The notes under the pieces were generated by a model. The model ran no database searches and was not told where the DNA came from. It saw nothing but the letters and a program-made list of their open reading frames with translations. From NCBI GenBank assembly GCA_035629075.1, contig DASPIK010000109.1, positions 1 to 64,000 of the forward strand: a DNA stretch of 64,000 bases, given 5' to 3'. The stretch comes from JAEZPW01 sp035629075. Its GTDB lineage: Bacteria > Acidobacteriota > Terriglobia > Terriglobales > Acidobacteriaceae. The translations under genes were made by a program, and so were the position numbers. This document shows positions 41,873 through 50,678 of the stretch, piece after piece (position 1 is the stretch's first letter; each line of letters starts with the position of its first letter).

Positions 41873-42993
41873 GATGCGACCTCCAACGAACTGGTTCTAG
41901 AACTCGCCTCCGCACTAGCCACCGATTCCCCCCTTCGGGCTTCTTCCATGTAGCGCGAAAGTTCCTCGGCACGGGCGTCGCCGGTATGCTCTGTCAGCGT
42001 GCGTTCTTTGGCGCGCAAAGCCACGCGATGTAGTTCCGCGTCAGTCATTTCAAGCGCCGCCTTCACCTGCTCGGCATGGCTCACCACGATCAGTTCTTCC
42101 TCTGGGTGAAAGAACGTGTCCAAACCTTCGAACCAATCCGTGATGATCGTCGTGCCACATGCCGCCGCTTCGAAAAACCTCCCGGATGGACAGTATCCCC
42201 CGCGCGCCATACCGTCTCGAGTGACATTCAACGTTGCGCGCGAAGACGAATAGAGCGCCGGGTGCGCGCCGGGTGCGACATGGTCGAACCGCTTAACGTT
42301 GGAGGGCCAAACCCATCCCCTGGGATAAAGGGAGCCAGCTAGCACAAAGGAGGCCGTTTGCATTAGTCGCGCCGGCCTGACGAAAAGCTCTTCTACCTTG
42401 TGTTGGCGATCAGTCGCATACGTTCCCATGTAGCTCAGATCACAACGATACTTCTCGAGCATGGCTACCCGCGCGTGCACTTCAGGATCAACGCAGCCGT
42501 ATAGAGCGCGCGCCATCCTTGCTCCCCATCGCCCTTCGAGTTCGCGAAGAATGTCTCCGCCGGTGAAGGAAAGATAAAGATCGAACGCTCCGACCTGATC
42601 GCGGCGAAGATAATCCAGATCACCGTGCTGCATATTCGCCAGCGTGATTGGTGTGTCCAGGTCGTAGAAGATATGGAGTGGTCCGTCGAGCGCTAGCACT
42701 TCATCCGCAATGCGCGCACCATCTGGGCAGTAGCTGCCCACGATCACGGCACAGGACTCAGATGTTTCTGCGAGCGCCTTTCGCCTCAAGTCTTCCCAAC
42801 TGGAATAAAGCACCAGTTTGCAGTAATCAAGTTGGGCGAAGTCGCGACGCCAGTAGTAGTACTCAACATCCTTTTCGAAGAAAGTGACTTGGTGACCACG
42901 CCGGGCGAGCGCCCGAACAATGGCCCTGTAAGGGGTGGCGTGTCCATTGCCCCACGAGGACGAGATCGTCAGACCAAATATCGTGATCTTCAA
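41869..42993 (-). CDS. CgeB-like glycosyltransferase
   Basis: 374 residues. TTG start at 42993 preceded by AGGG; it begins KITIFGLTISSSWGNGHATPYRAIVRALARRGHQVTFFE in pieces, a GT-B N-terminal domain. The C-terminal part (SSRATLNVTRDGMARGGYCPSGRFFEAAACGTTIITDWFEGLDTFF over several motifs) is the Glyco_trans_1_2/CgeB domain, in which E of RFFEAAACG contacts the nucleotide sugar. CgeB is linked to spore coat sugars in Bacillus but the family is common in non-sporulators. Coupled to the nucleotidyltransferase gene; acceptor unknown. Confidence 0.85.
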   Translation of the reverse strand: MKITIFGLTISSSWGNGHATPYRAIVRALARRGHQVTFFEKDVEYYYWRRDFAQLDYCKLVLYSSWEDLRRKALAETSESCAVIVGSYCPDGARIADEVLALDGPLHIFYDLDTPITLANMQHGDLDYLRRDQVGAFDLYLSFTGGDILRELEGRWGARMARALYGCVDPEVHARVAMLEKYRCDLSYMGTYATDRQHKVEELFVRPARLMQTASFVLAGSLYPRGWVWPSNVKRFDHVAPGAHPALYSSSRATLNVTRDGMARGGYCPSGRFFEAAACGTTIITDWFEGLDTFFHPEEELIVVSHAEQVKAALEMTDAELHRVALRAKERTLTEHTGDARAEELSRYMEEARRGESVASAEASSRTSSLEVAS

Positions 42994-43236
42994 CTAGCCC
43001 TATCCAAAACGCCGTCTGGCGCTGCAACCTGAACGCGATACGTCTAAACAGTTCAGCAAAAGTACTCTCAATCAGATGGCCGCCTCATACATGCTGTTGC
43101 CGCCAGAGTGGAAAAGTCCCAAGTATCCGCTGCTGGGCAGCAACGCTGTGCCGTGTGTCGGCCCTAAGCAGCGTCCTGCCTCAAACACGAGCTGTGATTC
43201 GAGCGACTACTAAGCTGAACAGCCCGCAAAAAGCAA

Positions 43237-43259
43237 AAGGCGCGTGCTAGACGCGCCTT
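43237..43259 (-). terminator. intrinsic terminator of the osmC-like gene
   Basis: AAGGCGCGT (43237-43245), loop GCTAG, ACGCGCCTT (43251-43259); on the minus strand followed by TTGCTTTTTG. Confidence 0.85.
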
Positions 43260-43281
43260 CCCACAAACTTTTTTGGTTTTG

Positions 43282-43707
43282 CTAAGCCGCGCTGCCGGAT
43301 TCCAGTTTGGCATCCATCGTGATCTTCGCGTTCAGCACCTTCGAAACGGGGCAGCCCGCCTTGGCCGCTTCCGCCGCTTCCTGAAACCTCGCCGCGTCGG
43401 CACCGGGGATCTTCGCACGCACGTCCAGATGGATGGTGGTGATGGTCAGGTTCTCCATCGTCAATGTAGCTTCGGTTGCAATCTCGTCCGGTCTCATCCC
43501 CCGCTCGCCCAACTGTGCAGAGAGCGCCATGCTGAAGCAGCCTGCATGTGCGGCGGCAATCAGTTCTTCAGGATTCGTGCCAGGATCGTTCTCGAACCGC
43601 GTTCGGAACGAGTACTTTGTGTCCTTCAATACGCCGCCAGGCGCCGTTAGGTTTCCGTTGCCGTCTTTCAATCCGCCTTTCCAGACCGCGTTAGCTTTCC
43701 TCTGCAT
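43282..43707 (-). CDS. OsmC-family peroxiredoxin
   Basis: 141 residues. Thiol-dependent peroxidase acting mainly on organic hydroperoxides in the cytoplasm. Both active cysteines are visible: AHAGCFSMALSAQLGE (peroxidatic, about residue 57) and AAKAGCPVSKVLNA (resolving, about 123), and the upstream TNPEELIAAAHAGC with the Glu that supports activation. N-terminal RKANAVWKGGLKDGNG is typical for OsmC rather than Ohr. GGAGG lies eight bases before the ATG. Confidence 0.95.
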   Translation of the reverse strand: MQRKANAVWKGGLKDGNGNLTAPGGVLKDTKYSFRTRFENDPGTNPEELIAAAHAGCFSMALSAQLGERGMRPDEIATEATLTMENLTITTIHLDVRAKIPGADAARFQEAAEAAKAGCPVSKVLNAKITMDAKLESGSAA

Positions 43708-44384
43708 CGATGTCCTCCGAACAGTGCTGTTGTACTCCGATTATGGTCGATACGGCTGATTTGATTCGGCGCAGCGCTGACCGGGTGCGCGAAAGCCGAA
43801 TGACCCGTCGGAGCGAGCCCTGTGGCGTTCCATTTTGGAACTGCCGCACCACTCCCTCAGATGCTTGCGCCCGATCTGACCGTCCCTGTGACATACTATC
43901 GCATTCCGACATTACATCAGGACATGCTGCCCAGGTGAACGGCCAAGCTCCGCATCGCAGTGCTTGCACACCAGAAGTTCGGGTGGTGCCTCAGCCCTTC
44001 GTTTCTTGCGGCTTGCTGTGCTCTGTTACATCCTCTTTTCACGGCTCAGCAGATAAAGCAAAGGATGTTGGAGCTAAATTGAAGCACCAGCGAGTCCAAG
44101 TGAAACACCAACGATGTCACTTGTTTCACGATCGGCGGTTGCGTTGCTGTTCCCGATGTTTTCGTACAAAGTCGTCTCATTTTGAGATGATGTGCAAGCC
44201 CGTGCTCTCATTTTGCAAAATTCCTGTTTCAGCCATTCCCGTATGGGAGATAAACTTTCGCGCCTAAGCCTTTCGTGGTCTTTCGCGCAGCTTTAGACCG
44301 TAGTGCCTCAATTTCTGGAACCCATGTGGTTCCGAAGCAGCAGTAGAAAAATTCGAACTGAAGTCATTAATCAAGGAGATCTCC
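43708..44384. other. long gap before the triple-repeat peptide gene
   Basis: About 680 bases. Overlapping frames on both strands (for example 43710-44267 plus) look non-coding: Cys/Ser/Arg-rich without structure. Seen instead: an inverted repeat GTGAAACA (44100-44107) and TGTTTCAC (44122-44129) with 14 bases between, and two copies of a CTCATTTTG word at about 44176 and 44206. These may be regulator sites for the peptide gene. Confidence 0.4.
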
Positions 44385-44771
44385 GTGAAAGCGACAGCTC
44401 ACTCCCTCATTTTTGCCCTGATGGTAGCCGGTATCCTCGCAGCTGGCATGTACCCCTCTCAATCAGTTTCCGCATCGACGACCCCAGTTATGACTCTTAG
44501 CGAGGGGAGCGGACCGGCGCCACTGTGTCAGCCTGGAGATCCCAAGTGCAAACCCGGCCCGCTGTTCCCTTATCTGAAAGACACCAAAGTGGCTGAAGGC
44601 AGTGGACCCGCCCCCCTGTGCCAGCCTGGTGACCCGAAATGCAAACCTGGCCCCTTGTTCCCATATGGCAAGGATAAGGCGCCAGTCTTTGTAGCTGAAG
44701 GTAGCGGTCCCGCGCCGCTATGTCAGCCCGGGGACAAGAGCTGCAAGCCGGGCCCGTTGTTTCCGTACTAG
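44385..44771 (+). CDS. secreted protein made of three 24-residue Cys/Pro repeats
   Basis: 128 residues. GTG start with AAGGAG six bases before. Signal peptide SLIFALMVAGILAAGMYP. Then three units of 24 residues: E40-Y63, E71-Y94, E105-Y128, each EGSGPAPLCQPGD..C followed by KPGPLFPY. Units 1 and 2 are identical in protein; unit 3 changes PK to KS. Linkers are LKDTKVA and GKDKAPVFVA. The last unit ends exactly at the C-terminus. Each unit has two Cys six residues apart, able to form a small disulfide loop, or a thiol modification site. DNA of units 1 and 2 differs in 15 of 24 codons, all silent, so the peptide is under strong selection. No known family; function unknown. Confidence 0.88.
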   Translation: MKATAHSLIFALMVAGILAAGMYPSQSVSASTTPVMTLSEGSGPAPLCQPGDPKCKPGPLFPYLKDTKVAEGSGPAPLCQPGDPKCKPGPLFPYGKDKAPVFVAEGSGPAPLCQPGDKSCKPGPLFPY

Positions 44772-44878
44772 GCGCTGAACCAAACGTAACGACACTACGC
44801 ACGAAAGTAACGTTGCCGTCGACACAGACATCTTTACGGCTGCCAATGCTGTGATGTACTCTCCGCTTTGGCAGCCGT

Positions 44879-45703
44879 ATGTCTGCGACGATACTCATGT
44901 ACGGGGTCTGGGTTTTGCCGGTCATGGTACAGGCAGGACTCGCCGTGGTCATGATCCGCCGGAAGTTGCGTAAGGATTTTCCACTATTCTTCTCATACGT
45001 CATCTTCCAGCTTGCCAACTTCTGCATACAGTTCCCGCTCTATCACATTTCTTACGCCGGTTACTTCTACGTCTACTGGACAACCAGCATCATCAGCTGC
45101 TTGCTAGGCTTCGCGGTGATGCACGAGGTATTCACCCACATTTTCCGGCCATACGAGTCGCTCCGCGAACTCGCCATGGTTCTTTTCCGGTGGGCTGCTG
45201 TTGTGCTCGTACTGGTTGCCACCGTAATGGGTGCATCCGGCTCTCAGGCCGACATGCCTCGGCTACTGGGCACAATCCTGGCGCTGGAGCGCAGCGTTCG
45301 TGTCATGCAGTGCGGGATGGTCCTCTTCCTGTTGTTGTTCTCCTCGCATTTTGGCCTGACCTCGCGCCATCACGTCTTCGGCATTTCGCTTGGTTTCGGT
45401 GTTTTCGCCGCGGTCGATCTGATCGTTGCAACGCTGCGCGCCACGTTCGGCCAGGTTGCGCTCACACAGATGGCTCTGTTGAAGCCGGCGGCGTATGCCT
45501 GTGCGATCGTGATATGGACGTACTACTTGCGTACGCCTGAGCCCGAACGTACGAAAGTCGAGACGCGGCAGCAGGCGGAGCGTTGGAATTTCGCACTCGC
45601 CGATGCCGGTCGGCCGTTCCCGCAAGAAAGCTTCATGGCGGCAGTCGAGAGTGCTGTGGAGCGAGTCTTGACCAAGCGCGAGAACGAAACACCCCAACGC
45701 TGA
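44879..45703 (+). CDS. multi-pass membrane protein, unknown
   Basis: 274 residues, about six or seven hydrophobic segments from residue 5 to 221 (e.g. LMYGVWVLPVMVQAGLAVVM, YFYVYWTTSIISCLLGFAVM, WAAVVLVLVATVMG, CGMVLFLLLFSSHFGL, VFGISLGFGVFAAVDLIVA, AAYACAIVIWTYYL) and a soluble tail of about 50 residues with a VESAVERVL helix. I think I have seen relatives in acidobacteria, without assigned role. It starts 107 bases after the triple-repeat peptide gene on the same strand. Confidence 0.75.
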   Translation: MSATILMYGVWVLPVMVQAGLAVVMIRRKLRKDFPLFFSYVIFQLANFCIQFPLYHISYAGYFYVYWTTSIISCLLGFAVMHEVFTHIFRPYESLRELAMVLFRWAAVVLVLVATVMGASGSQADMPRLLGTILALERSVRVMQCGMVLFLLLFSSHFGLTSRHHVFGISLGFGVFAAVDLIVATLRATFGQVALTQMALLKPAAYACAIVIWTYYLRTPEPERTKVETRQQAERWNFALADAGRPFPQESFMAAVESAVERVLTKRENETPQR

Positions 45704-46058
45704 GGGCGATCACAGGGAGCGAAACCTTCCTGAAAAAAAAGATCTGTTCTCCTCATCGTGCTGCATCTTTCCACAGGGTTCGTGTCATCTACTCACACAA
45801 CAAGGAAGTAACACCAGGCGCTTCTGCTACGGGAGCAGCCATAGCTGTTAGGTTGTTCCGCCCAGGTATTTACCTTCCAACGTTGTTGCCCGCCTTGAAT
45901 TTCCCTCTCACAAAATCCTCCGCGCCTGTGGTGTGTCCAGGCAGCTCTTAAATTGACGAGCTAGTACCCGCCTACTCATCAGCTAAATGCCTGATTGTAC
46001 GGCTGCTTTTCAGGTGCTCTGATGTCGTCAAGCACGCCGGAAAACCTGGAGCACAGAC
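45704..46058. other. gap without supportable gene
   Basis: About 355 bases with lower GC and no frame that looks coding. An A8 run is at about 45733-45740. No other element recognised. Confidence 0.35.
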
Positions 46059-46448
46059 ATGGCGCAAGGTGGAACGCCGCCTCTCGTCCCCATGTGGCCG
46101 CAGCCGCATGTTCGGACCGAGAACCTGAACCCTTTCCCTTTCTTCCCCTTCAACCCGCACTGGGGAGAAAGTCTTCTGCTGCTCGAATTGGAGACGTTCT
46201 GTGTTCTCTTGCGGCTCGCGTGGGTATCGCCGCGTCCTGGTTTTCTCCCATCAGACGCCCAGGCGTTACAAAGGCTCCTCCAGCCGTACAGCGGGCGCGA
46301 TATGGCACCCGTCAACGATCGAATCCTGGCGCACTTCACCACGCATCCGCGCACCGGGTTGCTGTATTTCCCTCCGCAGATGAAAGCGCTTGAACGCCTT
46401 ATCGCAGGAGAGAACATGTATGCGCTGTTGTGGGATGACCGTTGCTGA
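46059..46448 (+). CDS. hypothetical protein (129 aa)
   Basis: Proline- and phenylalanine-rich N-terminal half (MWPQPH, NPFPFFPFNPHWG), then a likely helix LLLLELETFCVLLRLAW, then LPSDAQALQRLLQPYSGRD and HFTTHPRTGLLYFPPQMKALERLIAGENMY. GGAG lies eight bases before the ATG. A frame on the opposite strand covers the same bases but reads less like protein. No family recognised; a convergent terminator follows. Confidence 0.5.
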   Translation: MAQGGTPPLVPMWPQPHVRTENLNPFPFFPFNPHWGESLLLLELETFCVLLRLAWVSPRPGFLPSDAQALQRLLQPYSGRDMAPVNDRILAHFTTHPRTGLLYFPPQMKALERLIAGENMYALLWDDRC

Positions 46449-46453
46449 ACGGC

Positions 46454-46490
46454 AGCGATTGGGTACGGGATGACGCCGCGCCCAATCGCT
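46454..46490. terminator. bidirectional hairpin between convergent genes
   Basis: AGCGATTGGG (46454-46463) and CCCAATCGCT (46481-46490), ten perfect pairs; outer GTTGC/GCAAC (46441 and 46501) can extend it. Sits between stops at 46448 (plus) and 46508 (minus). Confidence 0.65.
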
Positions 46491-46507
46491 ATTTCGCAAC
46501 GTTGGTG

Positions 46508-46921
46508 CTAGGAGGCGATCTTCACTCCCTCGTCCGTTCCGGAAACCGAAATCCGGTCCTTAATGCTGGAATAGAGATCTGCGGGAAGCATTAAGCGCGA
46601 TACCAACTCAAGTTTCGAGCGATAAGGACGAAGCTCCACAATTCGCCGTGCCGTCAGATCATCGACGCCGATGGCGACCAACTGTTGGGAAGAGCAGTCG
46701 TTCAGGTCGATAACGCTCACGCTGATGGCTTCGACAGACGGCTCGTCGCGACGGAAGACGTCCTGTCCGCTCCGGAAGAGCACGTGGCCCTTCTCCCGCC
46801 CATGCCTGCGCAACTCTCGCGTCCGCTGCGCGACTCGTCCGTTGTAAACCGCCCGTATACCTAACCCGGCCAATACAGAAATGCCGATTCCCGCCAGGAA
46901 TACAGCAAAATTCTTCTTCAT
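46508..46921 (-). CDS. membrane-anchored helix-hairpin-helix (ComEA-like) protein
   Basis: 137 residues from the ATG at 46921 (the longer frame from 47023 lacks sense upstream). N-terminal anchor KKNFAVFLAGIGISVLAGLGIRAVY, a charged linker, then a C-terminal ComEA-like HhH pair: SVIDLNDCSSQQLVAIGVDDLTARRIVELRPYRSKLELVSRLMLPADLYSSIKDRI in segments. Such domains bind DNA nonspecifically; ComEA serves uptake in competence but other roles exist. The usual N-A-A of ComEA is D-C-S here. No com genes nearby. Confidence 0.75.
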   Translation of the reverse strand: MKKNFAVFLAGIGISVLAGLGIRAVYNGRVAQRTRELRRHGREKGHVLFRSGQDVFRRDEPSVEAISVSVIDLNDCSSQQLVAIGVDDLTARRIVELRPYRSKLELVSRLMLPADLYSSIKDRISVSGTDEGVKIAS

Positions 46922-46971
46922 TAAGCCTCCGCTCTGCTTTGGAATGTTGTAGAAGTTCGATGCACGCCGCT

Positions 46972-47202
46972 CTATCTCGTGCGTTCCAGGCGATCGGCGA
47001 TGCTGGCGAAATGAACGCGGCAATCGTGTGCACGAAATTCAAGGCAGACTTCCGCTGAGTCTGAGTATCCGGGGCGAGCCAAAGCTATATCCGTCCGCAC
47101 CAAGAAAAGCTTTCGGCAGAGGCTACATTGCCAGCACAGGACTGACCCGTTGAATACATACGCTGGTACCAAGCGCCGTTCCAGTTCGATTCGCTCGAGC
47201 AT
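46972..47202 (-). CDS. small C2HC zinc-ribbon-like protein
   Basis: 76 residues. CWQCSLCRKLF (about 23-33) and FRAHDC (about 56-61) give a C-x2-C ... H-x2-C site with 27 residues between, a pattern I recall from short acidobacterial proteins of unknown role. Basic tail. Just upstream of the HhH gene on the same strand, so the two may be co-expressed. The start ATG has only a weak ribosome-binding site. Confidence 0.6.
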   Translation of the reverse strand: MLERIELERRLVPAYVFNGSVLCWQCSLCRKLFLVRTDIALARPGYSDSAEVCLEFRAHDCRVHFASIADRLERTR

Positions 47203-47495
47203 AGGCGTGGCCCATTATTGAAGCACTCTCAGAGGTACCGGTTTGAACATCTGCAGGATTGGATGTCAGCCTTTGGCGTATGTGGTTGCACCATGTACGT
47301 ACGAATTGCAAGTGGCTAGAAAGAAGCAGTTCCGCGCTGCATTGCGCAGAAGCCCTCGTGCTGATCCGGGAACATTCGTTATGATGGCAGCACGAATTCA
47401 ATCAGAGCAGTCGGATTCACACGATTAGGAAGCGGTGTTGGTTTATGAAGCTGTTCGGCCGGCTTGGATCGATCTACGAAATGCTCGGAGTCGCA

Positions 47496-49472
47496 ATGCA
47501 TCGAAACACTTTCGCTGTCATCCTTCTACTTCTTGCCTGCGCACTCTTGACCCAGGCTCAGACTGCCCCCGTCACACTCAACTCTCCGAATGGTGAAGTC
47601 GAATTCCGTCTCGACTCTGGGCCAGCGCCTACGGCTGCCGGCAGCGGCTTGCGCTACTCCGTTTTTTATCGCGGGAAGCCGGTTATCAAGGAATCGAGCC
47701 TCGGTCTCGACCTGCAAGGAGTGCCGCCTCTCGCCCTGGAACAGATCGAAGCCAAGAATGGCACAGTGAACGAGAGCTATACAGTTCCCGCTGGCAAGTC
47801 GAATCCAGTCCGTAATCACTACAACTGGATGCAGGTAGACTTCATGGCCAACCCGCGGGAGCGGCGTGTGGCAGTCGAGGTACGCGCATATGACGACGGC
47901 ATTGCCTTTCGCTACGTGGTACCGAAGCAGATGTGGCTGACGAACGCCCGCATCAAGCGCGAACTCACACAGTTCACCTTCGCGAAGGACGCCGTTACCT
48001 ACCCACTCGTCCTCCCCGGCTTCATCAGCTCATATGAAGAGGAATACCAGCGGCGCATGCTTACCGGGCTGCCCGCACGCTGGCTCGTCGCAATGCCATT
48101 GCTCGCCGAACTGCCGGGTACCGCATGGGTCGGCATCACCGAAGCGAACATCGACAACTACGCAGGCATGTACCTTCGCCACGAATCCGGGCTGACGCTG
48201 ACCACTCAGCTTGCTCCGCGTCTTGACGATCCTGAAGTGGCCGTCATCGCTCCCGCTCCATTCGCAACCCCGTGGCGAGTGATCATGTTGGGCGATGAAC
48301 CCGGGCGGCTGATCGAATCGAACATCGTGATCAACCTAAATCCTCCTTCACTCATTGCCGATACCTCCTGGATCAAGCCCGGCAAGACCTCCTGGGATTG
48401 GTGGTCCGGTTCCTATGCGGAGAACGTGCCGTTCAAGCCCGGCATGAACACCGAAACGCTCAAGCACTATATCGACTTCTCCGCAGACTCCGGTTTCCCA
48501 TACGCGCTCATTGACGAGGGATGGGCGGCCCCGGTCGGCAAAGGCCGTCCGAGCGACTTGACGCGCTCAGCTCCAGCCGTCGATTTATCCGAACTGCTGC
48601 GCCATGCGAAGGCGAAAAACGTCCGACTTTGGCTCTGGGCGCACTGGAGTTCGGTGGACCAGCAGATGGATGTCGCCTTCCCTCTCTTTGAGAAATGGGG
48701 AGTAGCCGGCGTGAAGATCGACTTCATGGACCGTGATGATCAGAACATGGTTGGCTTCTACCGCCGTGTGCTCAAAAAAGCCGCAGAACATCACCTTATG
48801 ATCAACTTTCACGGCGCGTTCAAACCTGACGGTGTGCGCCGAACCTATCCGAACGTTGTGACACGCGAAGGCGTGCTTGGACTGGAGTATTCCAAGTGGA
48901 CCGGGCGCATCACTCCGGTACACAACTGCACTTTGCCCTTCACACGCATGCTTGCCGGCCCGCTCGACTACACTCCTGGCGGCTTTGGCAACGTCACCCG
49001 TGAAAACTTCGTTCCCCGCGAAACCCAGCCGATGGTCATGGGCACTCGGGCGCACCAACTCGCGATATACGTCGTGTTCGAAAGCCCGTTGCAGATGGTT
49101 ACGGACTATCCGGAGCGCTATCGCGGCCAGCGCGAATTCGAATTCATCAAGAAGGTTCCGACGACTTGGGACGAAACCCGAGTCCTAGCCGGAAAGCCGA
49201 TGGAGTTCATCACCATGGCTCGGCGCAGTGGCGAGGATTGGTTTCTTGGGGCAATGACGGATTGGAACCAGCGCGACATTGAAGTTCCATTAACGTTCCT
49301 CGCGCCCGGAAAATACGAAGCGGAAATCTACTCAGACGCCGCTGATGCCGACAAGCAACCCACACACACGACGATTGAACGTAGAGTGGTTCAACCCACG
49401 GACACGTTACGCCTTCACCTGGTCACGGGTGGCGGCGCCGCAATTCACCTGCGGCCAGTCACCACGAACTAG
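47496..49472 (+). CDS. GH97 glycoside hydrolase, secreted
   Basis: About 658 residues from the ATG at 47496, which has GGAG five bases before and begins a signal peptide (FAVILLLLACALLTQAQ); the ATG at 47445 has no good site. GH97 order: N-terminal beta-sandwich with LNSPNGEVEFRLDSG, then the barrel with WDWWSGSYAENVPF, YALIDEGWA, GVKIDFMDRDDQ, LMINFHGAFKPDG, LEYSKW and a C-terminal domain. The Asp of KIDFMD corresponds to the nucleophile of retaining GH97 alpha-galactosidases; inverting SusB-type enzymes use other Glu bases. So an alpha-galactosidase-type retaining activity is inferred. Converges with lacI across a strong terminator. Confidence 0.93.
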   Translation: MHRNTFAVILLLLACALLTQAQTAPVTLNSPNGEVEFRLDSGPAPTAAGSGLRYSVFYRGKPVIKESSLGLDLQGVPPLALEQIEAKNGTVNESYTVPAGKSNPVRNHYNWMQVDFMANPRERRVAVEVRAYDDGIAFRYVVPKQMWLTNARIKRELTQFTFAKDAVTYPLVLPGFISSYEEEYQRRMLTGLPARWLVAMPLLAELPGTAWVGITEANIDNYAGMYLRHESGLTLTTQLAPRLDDPEVAVIAPAPFATPWRVIMLGDEPGRLIESNIVINLNPPSLIADTSWIKPGKTSWDWWSGSYAENVPFKPGMNTETLKHYIDFSADSGFPYALIDEGWAAPVGKGRPSDLTRSAPAVDLSELLRHAKAKNVRLWLWAHWSSVDQQMDVAFPLFEKWGVAGVKIDFMDRDDQNMVGFYRRVLKKAAEHHLMINFHGAFKPDGVRRTYPNVVTREGVLGLEYSKWTGRITPVHNCTLPFTRMLAGPLDYTPGGFGNVTRENFVPRETQPMVMGTRAHQLAIYVVFESPLQMVTDYPERYRGQREFEFIKKVPTTWDETRVLAGKPMEFITMARRSGEDWFLGAMTDWNQRDIEVPLTFLAPGKYEAEIYSDAADADKQPTHTTIERRVVQPTDTLRLHLVTGGGAAIHLRPVTTN

Positions 49473-49488
49473 TCGAGTACGCGCAAGA

Positions 49489-49528
49489 CAAAAAACCGGC
49501 GTGGAGATCGTATCCACGCCGGTTTCAA
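49489..49528. terminator. strong bidirectional terminator
   Basis: 13 perfect pairs: 49493-49505 with 49513-49525, seven-base loop, flanked by A7 on the left and TTTCAAATTT on the right, so it works both for the GH97 gene and for the regulator gene. Confidence 0.92.
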
Positions 49529-49580
49529 ATTTCGGAACTGCGACATCCTGCGCTGCTTAGGTGCGACTGCACCGCCGAAT

Positions 49581-50591
49581 CTACTTGCCCGGCGCTAACG
49601 CAGTCGAATTGCGCAACACCAGATTGGTCTCCAGCCTGTATTCAGTGCCTTCCGGTGCAGGTGTGTCGCGTTCGACGTCGTTTAGCAGTGCTTCAAAAGC
49701 GATCCTCGCAAGCTCGCTTTGCGACATTTGAACCGTCGTCAACGGGGGAACCACGAATTGCGCGAGGCGTATGTCGTCAAATCCAACTACCGACAGGTCC
49801 GACGGCAATCGTAAGTCGTTCTCAAATGCTGTGCGCATTACCCCGATCGCGGTCAAATCGTTCGAGCAGAGTACAGCCGTAGGACGAAGACGCATTTTGA
49901 AGAGCTTCTCGGCCGCCAACATCCCGCCCTCAACCGTGTGATCCCCTTGGGCCAGCAACTCGGGCGCGGCCTCAAGTCCGATTTCCTTCATCGACTGAAT
50001 GAATGCTGACCTCCGGGCCATCGCCGATTTGAGGCCAGTCGGCCCGGTGATGAATGCAATTCTCTTGTGCCGAAGTGCCGCCAGGTGCTGAACCGCTTGC
50101 CGAATACCACGTAAGTAGTCGATTCTTATGTTGCTGACCCGGGGGCGTGCGGGTCCAACATCCACAAAAACGAGCGGGACGTTGCGGTCCGTCAGATGTT
50201 CAAGCACGGATTCTTCCATGCCGAACGTCATGATCGCGACACCCTCAACGCGTCGCTCGATCATTCGCCGAACAGAAAGCTCCATTCGCTTCGGATCATG
50301 CACGGTGGAGCTCAGCATGATCTCGTAGCCATACTGCACGGCTGTATTCTCGAAGACCTGCACGATTTCAGGGAAGAAAGGATTGGTGATTTCCGAGACA
50401 ATGAGTCCAAAGATTCTGCTGCGACCGGACACCAGGGCTCGCGCCTGAGTATTGGGGACATACCCAAGCTCGTCGATCACCTTCCAGACTCGCTTTGCAA
50501 GCTTCGGATCGACAGTTGGAATGCGATTGACTGCCCGCGAAACAGTTGCGGTGGACACACCAGCACGTCTGGCAATTTCTTTGATGTCCAT
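49581..50591 (-). CDS. LacI-family transcriptional regulator
   Basis: About 336 residues from the ATG at 50591. HTH: MDIKEIARRAGVSTATVSRAVNR, hinge helix NTQARALVSGRS, then the periplasmic-binding-protein-like sensor (IFGLIVSEITNPFFPEIVQ, RRVEGVAIMTFG, AVLCSNDLTAIGVMRTAFENDLRLPSDLSVVGFDD, LTTVQMSQSELAR). Repressor or activator controlled by a sugar or sugar phosphate. Surrounded by glycosidase genes; operator-like AAACGTTT sites are at 28533, 30138, 30212 and 52633. The effector is probably arabinose- or galactose-derived; this is inferred from context. Confidence 0.93.
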   Translation of the reverse strand: MDIKEIARRAGVSTATVSRAVNRIPTVDPKLAKRVWKVIDELGYVPNTQARALVSGRSRIFGLIVSEITNPFFPEIVQVFENTAVQYGYEIMLSSTVHDPKRMELSVRRMIERRVEGVAIMTFGMEESVLEHLTDRNVPLVFVDVGPARPRVSNIRIDYLRGIRQAVQHLAALRHKRIAFITGPTGLKSAMARRSAFIQSMKEIGLEAAPELLAQGDHTVEGGMLAAEKLFKMRLRPTAVLCSNDLTAIGVMRTAFENDLRLPSDLSVVGFDDIRLAQFVVPPLTTVQMSQSELARIAFEALLNDVERDTPAPEGTEYRLETNLVLRNSTALAPGK

Positions 50592-50678
50592 AACGTGCCA
50601 GCCTACCAGCACCGGCCACGGTGAGCAATCGATTACAAGGGCGTTCGAAGACCCCGAAGCGACGGTTGCTCGAATGGA

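Noticed and set aside
44134..44147. GG-N10-GC sigma-54-like promoter
   Set aside because: Only the GG and TTGC parts fit; too far (about 240 bases) from the peptide gene and such matches arise easily by chance.
43710..44267. 185-codon plus-strand frame between osmC and the triple-repeat gene
   Set aside because: Composition rich in Cys, Ser, Arg and His with no secondary-structure rhythm, no ribosome-binding site, and overlapping frames on the other strand.
44502..44768. Three regularly spaced repeats as a possible CRISPR array
   Set aside because: Repeats are in-frame codons with silent differences inside a gene with signal peptide and ribosome-binding site; not near-identical DNA repeats with unique spacers.
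46028..46417. 129-codon minus-strand frame opposite 46059-46448
   Set aside because: The plus-strand frame has a ribosome-binding site and more protein-like sequence; both cannot be real.
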